DNA from: Actinomycetes bacterium
Lineage (GTDB): Bacteria > Actinomycetota > Acidimicrobiia > Spongiisociales > UBA5794
Length of the DNA stretch: 7,804 nucleotides
Direction of reading: 5' to 3'
Assembly: GCA_023336875.1 (NCBI GenBank)
Contig: JAMBLH010000075.1
Span: 1 to 7,804, forward strand
Part shown: positions 1-5,926 of the stretch, one piece after another
How the letters are laid out: the number at the start of each line of letters is the position of its first letter
Position numbering within the stretch: position 1 is the stretch's first letter
Translations under genes and position numbers: made by a program
Notes under the pieces: model-generated
The model's input: the letters and a program-made list of their open reading frames with translations, nothing else
The model's database searches: none
Told to the model about the DNA's origin: nothing

Positions 1-854
1 CCGAGATAGGTTGTGAAAGCGGACAACTGCCCAACCGTCATGCCGGATCCGTTCAGGATCTGCGTTCCCCCCACCCACAGGGCAAGGATGACGCCGAGCT
101 GTCCGATACCCGTCTGCATCGGTGCAAGAAAGGCGACGCGCCATGCTGCCTTGTATGAGGCGGCTCGCATGAGGCCGGCCGGCTTGTTGAACTTGTCCAC
201 CTCGTAGTCCTCGCGAATGAACGCTTTCACGACTGCCATGGCCGACAGATTCTCTGTGAGTGTCCCGTTGATGCTGTCGAGATGCTCCTGACGTTTGCGG
301 TACGCCCGAACAATCGGTGGGATGAGTACGGCGAGCATCACCACAACGACCGCCATCACCACAAGGAGCACCCACACGAGGTCCGGGGTGTTGATGATGC
401 TGAGGATCAACGTCGCGATGAGCATGAACGGCGCGTAGAGAGCGAGAAGGATGGCGTAGAGCATCGCGTTCTGGACGTTCACCACATCGGCATTGAGCCG
501 GACCATGAGTTGGCTCGAGGACAGGTGATCGAAATTCTCGAATGTGTACTCCTGGATCTTGTCGTAGAGCTTCGTGCGGATGACGTAGCCAACGCCCTGC
601 GAAAAGAACACAGCCTGGGAGGCAGCGATAGCCATGGTGATACCAGCAATGGCGGCAAGGACAAGCATCCAGAACGCGAATCCGAGCGCTGCTTGAGCAT
701 CGCCATCGACCATTCCCTGGTTGACCATTGGCCCAACCAGCGTTGCAAACCCGACGGAGGCAAGGGCCGAGATGGCCAACGAAACCTGGGACAGGATCAG
801 TCGACCCCGATACTCCTTGACGACGCCAAATATCCTTAGGAACGAGTTGATCAT
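1..854 (-). CDS. ABC exporter, N-terminal transmembrane domain (partial, 3' end outside window)
   Basis: This gene encodes the membrane domain of an ABC-type exporter, which would move an unknown substrate out across the cytoplasmic membrane using ATP. The 284 visible residues begin MINSFLRIFG and contain about five or six hydrophobic helices, roughly at residues 20-45, 58-85, 132-155, 158-182 and 240-268. Two stretches typical of type 1 exporter membrane domains are visible: SSQLMVRLNADV (about 113-124), matching the family's 'GxLxxRxxxDv' element, and ENLSAMAVVKAFIRED (about 201-216), matching 'E.l.gi.vVKaF..E'. The ATP-binding domain with Walker motifs, expected after about residue 330, lies beyond the left edge, so whether it is fused cannot be checked. 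The ATG at 852-854 is chosen because the family normally begins shortly before the first helix. No clear ribosome site precedes it, and a TAGAGT motif seven bases upstream allows a leaderless mRNA. Such exporters often work as heterodimers with an adjacent partner, which is not visible here. The substrate cannot be inferred. Confidence 0.9.
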   Translation of the reverse strand, partial: MINSFLRIFGVVKEYRGRLILSQVSLAISALASVGFATLVGPMVNQGMVDGDAQAALGFAFWMLVLAAIAGITMAIAASQAVFFSQGVGYVIRTKLYDKIQEYTFENFDHLSSSQLMVRLNADVVNVQNAMLYAILLALYAPFMLIATLILSIINTPDLVWVLLVVMAVVVVMLAVLIPPIVRAYRKRQEHLDSINGTLTENLSAMAVVKAFIREDYEVDKFNKPAGLMRAASYKAAWRVAFLAPMQTGIGQLGVILALWVGGTQILNGSGMTVGQLSAFTTYL

Positions 855-861
855 CGGCCGT

Positions 862-867
862 ACTCTA
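862..867 (-). promoter_or_regulatory. Possible -10 element of a leaderless ABC exporter promoter
   Basis: On the minus strand the hexamer TAGAGT lies exactly seven bases before the ATG of the ABC exporter gene. It fits the TANNNT -10 pattern common in high-GC bacteria. The spacing would place transcription start at or next to the ATG, as in leaderless actinobacterial genes. No recognisable -35 box is present: the 17-base-upstream position reads AAGAAC and falls in the base of the hairpin. Low confidence, since a six-base degenerate match can occur by chance. Confidence 0.3.
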
Positions 868-884
868 CCCAGCCGCTCGCTCGC

Positions 885-934
885 GTTCTTGCGTGGATTC
901 CCGTCGCGTGTGCGACGGGAATCCACGCGAGAAC
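885..934 (-). terminator. Long hairpin just after the pirin gene, candidate terminator
   Basis: Bases 885-907 and 912-934 form an inverted repeat with 22 of 23 positions complementary and a four-base loop (GTGT on the plus strand). The single mismatch is 890/929. It would be a U-G wobble in a plus-strand RNA but an A-C mismatch in the minus-strand RNA. On the minus strand the hairpin begins nine bases after the pirin stop codon, which is where a terminator would sit. No U-run follows, so it is not a canonical intrinsic terminator. Actinobacterial terminators often lack a U-tract, so termination or 3'-end stabilisation is still the most likely role. It could instead be a dispersed palindromic repeat. 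Confidence 0.55.
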
Positions 935-943
935 AGAGAGAGG

Positions 944-1969
944 TCAGGTCTGAGCTTGCTGCATGTCCCTGTGCTCGACTTGTCCGTCGGCGTGCAGGGC
1001 AAAGCGGCCTTCGGTTCTCGCGTGGACGGGATCTCGACGTGACCACGGCCAGCCGCCGAAGCCGGTGGCGCGGTAGTCATCGAAGGCCTGTTGGAGCTCT
1101 TCGGGCGTGTTCATCACGAAGGGTCCGAGTTGAAACACAGGTGCGCCAATGGGCCGGCCCTGGAGGAGGAGGAACTCGGCTGGTTCGCCGTTGTTGACGA
1201 TCGGGATATCAACATCGGGCACAACCCTGACGCCCGCTCCTGAACCAACATCGACTCCGTCCACACTCACATCGTTGCCCTGGAAGAAGTGGAGCATGCG
1301 GTTGACACCTGATAATGCGGCTGGGAGATTCCATGATGCGCCGGGTTCGAGCCGCACCAGCCAGATCGCCATGTCACCGTGCTCGCTCGATGCCCATGAG
1401 TCAGGCGTCGCCTCAGGAGCATCATGACCATCGACCGTACCTGCGATTATGTCAACGCTGATGCCCGGTGCGGGTTCGATAGTGGGAATCTCCTCGGACC
1501 ACAGCATCCGGAAGTAGGCGGGAACCATCTTGGACTCGGGGGGAAGGTTGAGCCAGATCTGGAACAGCTCCATGGTGTTGGCCTCGTGGTCATGGATGAG
1601 AGGGAACATCTCGGCGTGCTGCACGCCGCTTCCTGTCGTCAGCCACTGGACATCACCACCGCCATACCTCGCTGTCGCCCCAAGTGAGTCGGAATGATCA
1701 ACGTACCCCCTGCGGACGACGGTGACGGTTTCGAAGCCGCGATGCGGATGCTGGGGGAACCCTGGCACCACATCGCCGTGGTACATGCTCCATCCATCCT
1801 TGCCAGCAAAGTCAGAACCGATCTGGCGACCCTCGAGCGAGCCAACGGGCCCCTGGGCCTCGTTTCCCTCCGGGTACTCGTCGATGTGATGCATCGTCAT
1901 GATGAAGGGGTCAAGACCTGGCCATTGAAAGCCAAGCTCGACGATCTCAAGAACAGCGTTGTCCGCCAT
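944..1969 (-). CDS. Pirin-family bicupin protein
   Basis: This 341-residue protein belongs to the pirin family, a two-domain cupin fold that binds one metal ion. Bacterial pirins have been reported to have quercetin-degrading dioxygenase activity or to act as regulators, but most have no known role. The N-terminal cupin carries the metal-binding motifs: QHPHRGFE supplies H74 and H76, and GVQHAEM supplies H118 and E120, the same four-ligand set as in human pirin. A Pirin_C-like second cupin follows at about residues 200-305, with GRPIGAPVFQLGPFVMNT near 262-279. The tail FGGWPWSRRDPVH...GRFALHADGQVE matches my memory of a common actinobacterial subtype. The ATG at 1967-1969 is supported by AAAGGA eight bases upstream. 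There is no signal peptide, so it should be cytoplasmic. The gene is transcribed divergently from the molybdenum hydroxylase operon and ends in front of a strong hairpin, so it is probably monocistronic. The family assignment is firm; the substrate is unknown. Confidence 0.95.
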   Translation of the reverse strand: MADNAVLEIVELGFQWPGLDPFIMTMHHIDEYPEGNEAQGPVGSLEGRQIGSDFAGKDGWSMYHGDVVPGFPQHPHRGFETVTVVRRGYVDHSDSLGATARYGGGDVQWLTTGSGVQHAEMFPLIHDHEANTMELFQIWLNLPPESKMVPAYFRMLWSEEIPTIEPAPGISVDIIAGTVDGHDAPEATPDSWASSEHGDMAIWLVRLEPGASWNLPAALSGVNRMLHFFQGNDVSVDGVDVGSGAGVRVVPDVDIPIVNNGEPAEFLLLQGRPIGAPVFQLGPFVMNTPEELQQAFDDYRATGFGGWPWSRRDPVHARTEGRFALHADGQVEHRDMQQAQT

Positions 1970-2053
1970 GCGTCGCGTCCTTTCGTGGGCGTCGGAGTGT
2001 CAACATCCTACGGCCGCAGCTATTCCGATAGGGCGTTCGCGACCGACTACCGT
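1970..2053. promoter_or_regulatory. Divergent intergenic region between pirin and the xanthine dehydrogenase-like operon
   Basis: These 84 bases must hold the start signals for both the pirin gene (minus) and the molybdenum hydroxylase operon (plus). For pirin, TAGGAT on the minus strand (plus positions 2005-2010) fits a TANNNT -10 box and would give a leader of about 30 bases carrying the ribosome site. No good -35 is seen at the right distance. For the operon I see no convincing -10/-35 pair. A GATAGGG stretch at 2027-2033 is too far from the ATG at 2054 to be a normal ribosome site. No clear operator palindrome is visible. Confidence 0.45.
1978..1983 (-). promoter_or_regulatory. Ribosome binding site of the pirin gene
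   Basis: On the minus strand AAAGGA lies eight bases before the ATG at 1969. This is good Shine-Dalgarno spacing and fixes that start. It contrasts with the ABC exporter and FAD-subunit genes, which show no convincing site. Confidence 0.65.
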
Positions 2054-2860
2054 ATGCCCATGGAATTCACAGCTGCAGCCAACCTCGACGAGTTGCTCGA
2101 CGTGAAGGCCCAGCAACCCGACGCCCAGCTTCTCGCCGGGGGTACCGATCTCATGGTTGCGGTGAACCTCGCCCACCACCGACCCGAGCAGATTGTGTCC
2201 CTGGGACGGGTCGAGGAACTCAAGGATGTTGGATCGGCCCGCATCGGCGCGGGTACCACCTGGGCAAGACTCGAGCAGTGCCAGTACACCGCACTGGCGC
2301 AAGCAGCGCGTACCGTTGGATCGCCACAGATCCGTGCTGCGGGGACGATTGGCGGCAACATCGGCACCGCAAGCCCGGCTGGTGACGGGCTCCCCTGGAT
2401 CGCAGCCGCAGATGCCGAGATCATCGTGGAGTCGAAGGAGCGTGGTGAGCGGATCGTGCCGTGGCGAGAATTCTTCACGGGCGTCAAGCGCACATCGCTT
2501 GCATCGGATGAAGTAATAACCGGTGTCACCATTCCCGACAATCTGCCTGACGCTCAGGAGTTCGCGAAGGTCGGCACGCGCAACGCAATGGTCATCGCAA
2601 CGGTGAGTTGTGTTGTCATGCGAGGTGATGACGGATTCCGTGTCGCCCTTGGGTCCGTGGCCCCTACCCCGATGAGGGCAACCCGAGCCGAAGAGATGAT
2701 CAACGCGGAGTCAACCATCTCAGATGCTGTCCTGGAGGAGTTCGGCCGCATCGTGCAGGACGAAGTACAGCCGATCACGGATCATCGATCGACAGAGGCG
2801 TACAGGAGACATGCCGCGGGCGTCCTTGCTCGCCGGCTCGTGAAGAGGACGCTGCAATGA
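2054..2860 (+). CDS. Molybdenum hydroxylase FAD-binding subunit (xanthine dehydrogenase family, medium subunit)
   Basis: This 268-residue subunit carries the FAD that takes electrons from the 2Fe-2S subunit and passes them to NAD or another acceptor. Both FAD-contact motifs of the family are present: LLAGGTDLM at residues 26-34 and AGTIGGNIGTASPAGD at 96-111. The C-terminal CO_deh_flav_C-type domain starts near residue 165 (EFAKVGTRNAMVIATVS). The tail HRSTEAYRRHAAGVLARRLV is also typical. Length fits the family, and there is no extra 4Fe-4S loop of the 4-hydroxybenzoyl-CoA reductase kind. The frame stays open back to 1694, but that extension runs antisense through the pirin gene and does not look like this family. 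Relatives usually begin near 'MEF.rP', so the ATG at 2054 (MPMEF) is chosen; the ATG at 2060 is equally possible. No strong ribosome site is visible. The stop overlaps the next start as ATGA at 2857-2860. It resembles PucC/XdhB/CoxM proteins, and the purine role is inferred from the large subunit. Confidence 0.92.
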   Translation: MPMEFTAAANLDELLDVKAQQPDAQLLAGGTDLMVAVNLAHHRPEQIVSLGRVEELKDVGSARIGAGTTWARLEQCQYTALAQAARTVGSPQIRAAGTIGGNIGTASPAGDGLPWIAAADAEIIVESKERGERIVPWREFFTGVKRTSLASDEVITGVTIPDNLPDAQEFAKVGTRNAMVIATVSCVVMRGDDGFRVALGSVAPTPMRATRAEEMINAESTISDAVLEEFGRIVQDEVQPITDHRSTEAYRRHAAGVLARRLVKRTLQ

Positions 2861-3318
2861 ATGTCACCATCACGCTCAACGGCGAAGCAAGGATGTTCGA
2901 CGTTGCCGGGCCTGAGAGCCTGCTGAGTGTGCTGCGGAATGACCTCGACCTGCCGGGAACGAAGGACGCGTGTGAACAGGGAGAATGCGGCTCGTGCACC
3001 GTCAACATGGATGGCGAGGCACTGTGCTCCTGTCTCGTCATGGCAGTCGACGCCGACGGCAGCATCGTTCTCACCGTGGAGGGACTGTCGAGCGAAGGTG
3101 AGCTTCACGCCGTCCAGGACGCGATGCTCAAACACGGCGCTGTGCAATGCGGATTCTGCACCCCTGGCATCGTGGTTGCAGGCTCACGCCTCCTCGAGTC
3201 AAATCCGCACCCGACTGAGATAGAGATCCGGGAGGCTCTGTCAGGGAATATCTGTCGGTGTACGGGCTATGGAGCCATCCTCAGGGCCTTCGAAGATCTC
3301 GCCGCGGAGGAATCATGA
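2857..3318 (+). CDS. Molybdenum hydroxylase 2Fe-2S subunit (xanthine dehydrogenase family, small subunit)
   Basis: This 153-residue protein carries two 2Fe-2S clusters that pass electrons from the molybdenum centre to FAD. The plant-ferredoxin-like N-terminal domain binds one cluster through C39, C44, C47 and C59 (spacing C-x4-C-x2-C-x11-C). The helical C-terminal domain binds the second through C98, C101, C133 and C135 (C-x2-C-x31-C-x-C), with QCGFCTPG and NICRCTGY as hallmark stretches. All eight ligands are intact. C57 is an additional cysteine two residues before C59. The ATG overlaps the FAD-subunit stop as ATGA, and GAGGA at 2845-2849 lies seven bases upstream. Its own stop overlaps the next start in the same way, so translation of the three subunits is probably coupled. 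The protein has no twin-arginine signal, which points to a cytoplasmic enzyme. It resembles PucE/XdhC-type and CoxS small subunits. Confidence 0.96.
   Translation: MNVTITLNGEARMFDVAGPESLLSVLRNDLDLPGTKDACEQGECGSCTVNMDGEALCSCLVMAVDADGSIVLTVEGLSSEGELHAVQDAMLKHGAVQCGFCTPGIVVAGSRLLESNPHPTEIEIREALSGNICRCTGYGAILRAFEDLAAEES
3306..3310 (+). promoter_or_regulatory. Ribosome binding site that fixes the large-subunit start
   Basis: GGAGG lies four bases before the ATG at 3315, inside the last codons of the small subunit. It supports this ATG over an in-frame GTG at 3258, which would add 19 unrelated residues and overlap the previous gene by 61 bases. Confidence 0.7.
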
Positions 3319-5537
3319 CGACGCGCACCACTACAGGCGTCCACAGCGGCATCGGCACCAGTGTCGGCAGACCTGATGGTGAGCCAAAGGTCACAGGGAA
3401 CTTTGCCTACGCATCGGACCTTTCGGCGGACAACATGCTCTGGGGCGCCACGCTACGAAGTCCCTATGCCCATGCCCGGCTCGTGAAGCTCGACATCGCT
3501 CCTGCATTGGCGATGGCAGGCGTCCATGCCGTCCTTACCCAGGACGACGTGCCAGGTGAGCCACGCTTTGGACAGGAGGAACAGGACCAGCCGGTGTTGT
3601 GTGATGGCACAGCCCAATACTGGGGCGAACCTGTCGCCGTCGTCGCAGCCGAGGACGAGGAGACGGCACGCCTTGCAGCCGCCGCGATCGTCGTCGAATG
3701 GGAACCGCTGGAACCTGTCGTCGATCCAGACGCAGCCGTAGCCAATGGCGCAGCCTTCAGGGAGATGAAGATCCGCCGTGGTGACGAAGAAGCCGTCGGG
3801 TCGATCGTGGTCGAAGGGTTCTATGAGACCGCCATGCAGGACCAGGCGCCGCTTGGTCCCGAAGCTGGCCTCGCCATCCCCGACGGAGAGGGAGGTCTTG
3901 ATCTCTACATCACCAGCCAGTGGATCCATGTCGACCACCGCCAGATCATCGCGTGTCTCGCCATGGATCCGGATCAGATCCGCTGCCATCCTGCGGGGAT
4001 CGGTGGTGCCTTCGGATCGCGTGAGGACATCTCTGTTCACATCCACGTCGCAATGCTGTCCCTCGCCACAGGCCGACCGGTCAAGATGGCGTACGACCGA
4101 ACCGAGTCTTTCGTCGGCCACGTCAAACGCCATCCTGCCCGGATGTGGTACCGCCATGAGGCAGACGACGAGGGGAACCTCGTCAAGGTAACAGCCCGCC
4201 TCGTTCTCGACGGTGGCGGATACGCCCACACCAGCCGGGCTGTACTCGCCAACGCGGCATTCTTCACCGTCGGCGCCTACCGCTGTGACAACGTGTTCGT
4301 CGAAGCTGCAGTGGCAAGGACGAACAACCCGCCGTGTGGCGCAATGCGCGGCTTCGGGGCGGTACAGACATGCTTCGCTTCTGAGATGCAGATGGACCGT
4401 CTCGCCGAGGCGCTCGACATGGACCCGCTCGATCTTCGACGCCGCAACGCGCTCGCTCCAGGCGACGCCGTGGCAACATCGGGGCAGATCATCGAAGGGT
4501 CACTTCCGACCATCGCCGCTATCGATGCGGTTGAGGCAATTCCACTTCCTGACCTGATCGAAGGCGACGACCCGCGCCTCCTCCCTGGTGGTACAGGTCT
4601 GACGACGCCAGCGTCGTCGGTCGTTCGAGGCGTGGGGTACGCCGTTGGCCTGAAGAACCTCGCATTCTCTGAGGGTTTCGATGACTTCGCAGAAGCACGG
4701 GTTGTGATGACCACATCCGGCGTCGAGGTGCACACGGCGGCCATGGAGGTCGGCCAGGGCCTCGTCACCGTGTGCCAGCAGATTGCTCGCACCGTCCTGG
4801 GGACCGACCGGGTGGCCGTGGTGTGGGATGACACTTCCCAGATCGGTTCGGCAGGATCGACATCAGCGTCGCGCCAGACCCAGATGACCGGTGGAGCCGT
4901 CCACGCCGCGGCGGTAGGCCTGCGGGACCAAATCATCGCCGCTCACGGCGGTGACGAGTTGAGAGATGACGGCGTCTATTTGAAGGACGAACGGATCGCG
5001 ACGATCGACGAGGTCTGTGTTGCGGGACCGGTCGACTGCCTCGTCCAGTTCCGCCACCCCGAGACCTTCCCGCCGGACGAGAACGGCCAGGGCGATGTGC
5101 ATGCCGGATTCGTTGTCGCTGCCCACAGGGCCGTAGTCGACGTTGACCCCGAGCTTGGCCTTGTGCGAGTCGTGCGTGTGGACACGGCACAGGACGTCGG
5201 GACGGCGCTCAACCCCCAGGCGATCACGGGCCAGCTCGAAGGCGGGATCATGCAGGGAGTGGGTCTCGCCGTGATGGAGCAGCTCGTGGTCAAAGAAGGC
5301 GTCATTCTGAATCCCACGTTCACCGACTACCTGATCCCAACGTTCCTCGACGCACCAGATGTCGAGACCCGGATCATCGAGGAGGGCGACCACTGGGGTC
5401 CATTCGGAGCCAAGGGGATCGGTGAATCTCCGACAATCAGCTCAACGCCGGCCATTGTCGCCGCCATCAACGCAGCCACCGGCCAGCGGCTATCAAAGGT
5501 TCCTGTCCTTCCCGGTGACATTGCCGGAAGCGGCTAG
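3315..5537 (+). CDS. Molybdenum hydroxylase molybdopterin-binding large subunit, probable xanthine dehydrogenase (PucD-like)
   Basis: This 740-residue catalytic subunit binds the molybdopterin cofactor and hydroxylates its substrate with oxygen from water; the likely substrate is xanthine or hypoxanthine. The small N-terminal domain spans roughly residues 15-135 and the molybdenum-binding domain the rest. Visible cofactor or active-site elements in order are TSQ (200-202), GIGGAFGSRE (228-237), PPCGAMRGFGAVQ (339-351), MEVGQGLVT (477-485), GSTSASRQTQMTGG (514-527), the DVGTALNP to GIMQGVG region (627-650) and GPFGAKGIGE (695-704). By family alignment from memory, E704 is the catalytic base, and E237 and R345 match the two purine-binding residues of xanthine oxidase (bovine E802 and R880). 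The CO dehydrogenase loop AYRCSFR is absent; AMRGFG stands in its place. Length is close to Bacillus PucD. The start overlaps the previous stop (ATGA, 3315-3318) behind a good ribosome site. The stop TAG overlaps the stop of the convergent gene. Family is firm; purine specificity is inference. Confidence 0.93.
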   Translation: MTTRTTTGVHSGIGTSVGRPDGEPKVTGNFAYASDLSADNMLWGATLRSPYAHARLVKLDIAPALAMAGVHAVLTQDDVPGEPRFGQEEQDQPVLCDGTAQYWGEPVAVVAAEDEETARLAAAAIVVEWEPLEPVVDPDAAVANGAAFREMKIRRGDEEAVGSIVVEGFYETAMQDQAPLGPEAGLAIPDGEGGLDLYITSQWIHVDHRQIIACLAMDPDQIRCHPAGIGGAFGSREDISVHIHVAMLSLATGRPVKMAYDRTESFVGHVKRHPARMWYRHEADDEGNLVKVTARLVLDGGGYAHTSRAVLANAAFFTVGAYRCDNVFVEAAVARTNNPPCGAMRGFGAVQTCFASEMQMDRLAEALDMDPLDLRRRNALAPGDAVATSGQIIEGSLPTIAAIDAVEAIPLPDLIEGDDPRLLPGGTGLTTPASSVVRGVGYAVGLKNLAFSEGFDDFAEARVVMTTSGVEVHTAAMEVGQGLVTVCQQIARTVLGTDRVAVVWDDTSQIGSAGSTSASRQTQMTGGAVHAAAVGLRDQIIAAHGGDELRDDGVYLKDERIATIDEVCVAGPVDCLVQFRHPETFPPDENGQGDVHAGFVVAAHRAVVDVDPELGLVRVVRVDTAQDVGTALNPQAITGQLEGGIMQGVGLAVMEQLVVKEGVILNPTFTDYLIPTFLDAPDVETRIIEEGDHWGPFGAKGIGESPTISSTPAIVAAINAATGQRLSKVPVLPGDIAGSG

Positions 5538-5926
5538 GAGTACGCCTTCCAGGTCCAGGCGTACCAGACGACGAGTCCATTGAACACGATGCTCGCCCCG
5601 ATGAGGAAGTTGTCGTACCAGCCGACGTAGGGCAGGCCGATCAGATTGAACAGAGCAGCGAGGACCGCAACGATGATGCTGACCCAGCGGATGACGGGAT
5701 ATGACACCGTCAGGGAGAGAACAACCATCACGATGGGAACCATCATGATCACGGCCGCACCCAACCACACACCCTGTGATGCCTGGACTCCGTCGATCTC
5801 ACCCGGCGTGACATCACCGGCGAATAACCGCAGAACATCCCCTAGGAGATAGGTGAGCATCAGCGCGACCCACATCCCCGAAAGGACGATCCTGACTCTC
5901 TCCATCGGACCGTCGTCAGACGACAT
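5534..5926 (-). CDS. Small four-helix membrane protein (possibly DUF6326 family)
   Basis: This 130-residue protein has four predicted transmembrane helices at about residues 12-35, 52-74, 78-98 and 106-126, with short loops and no signal peptide or catalytic motif. The pattern 'GVWLGAAVIMMVPIVMVVLS....Y.VIRWVSII' resembles what I remember of the uncharacterised DUF6326 family; that match is from memory and moderately sure. The ATG at 5924-5926 is chosen because it overlaps the end of the upstream oxidoreductase gene by 11 bases, implying translational coupling. A frame extending to 6112 has no hydrophobic or family-like content and lies inside the oxidoreductase. A second ATG at 5905 (MERVRIV) is possible. 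Only a weak GAAG precedes the chosen start. The gene is the last of the minus-strand run, and its TAG stop overlaps the TAG of the xanthine dehydrogenase-like gene. The last codons (YAWTWKAY) contain an 8-bp inverted repeat. Function is unknown. Confidence 0.8.
   Translation of the reverse strand: MSSDDGPMERVRIVLSGMWVALMLTYLLGDVLRLFAGDVTPGEIDGVQASQGVWLGAAVIMMVPIVMVVLSLTVSYPVIRWVSIIVAVLAALFNLIGLPYVGWYDNFLIGASIVFNGLVVWYAWTWKAYS
5540..5564 (+). terminator. Weak hairpin just after the xanthine dehydrogenase-like operon
   Basis: Bases 5540-5547 (GTACGCCT) and 5557-5564 (AGGCGTAC) form a perfect 8-bp inverted repeat with a nine-base loop. It starts two bases after the TAG of the molybdopterin subunit and lies within the final codons of the convergent membrane-protein gene. 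No U-run follows. It could slow or stop transcription leaving the operon, since there is no intergenic space for a conventional terminator. It could also be chance, given the repeated amino-acid pattern it encodes on the other strand. Confidence 0.25.

Noticed and set aside
282..839. 185-codon plus-strand frame rich in His, Asp and Glu
   Set aside because: It is antisense to the ABC membrane domain. The charged composition is what hydrophobic helix codons give on the other strand.
1694..2053. Open 120-codon upstream extension of the FAD-subunit frame
   Set aside because: It lies antisense to the pirin gene and its translation does not resemble the family. Relatives begin at the MEF-type start near 2054-2060.
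3025..3033. Extra cysteine C57 next to cluster ligand C59 in the 2Fe-2S subunit
   Set aside because: All eight normal ligands are in standard spacing, and I recall CSCL-type sequences in related actinobacterial small subunits, so it is probably ordinary variation.
3453..4229. 258-codon open frame on the minus strand within the molybdopterin subunit
   Set aside because: It is a shadow of a confidently identified gene in GC-rich DNA, with low-complexity, motif-free translation. The same applies to the minus-strand frames at 4277-4936 and 4863-5393.
2054..5537. Carbon monoxide dehydrogenase (coxMSL) identity
   Set aside because: Gene order fits, but the large subunit has AMRGFG where form I CO dehydrogenase has AYRCSFR and form II has AYRGAGR, and it keeps purine-type residues.
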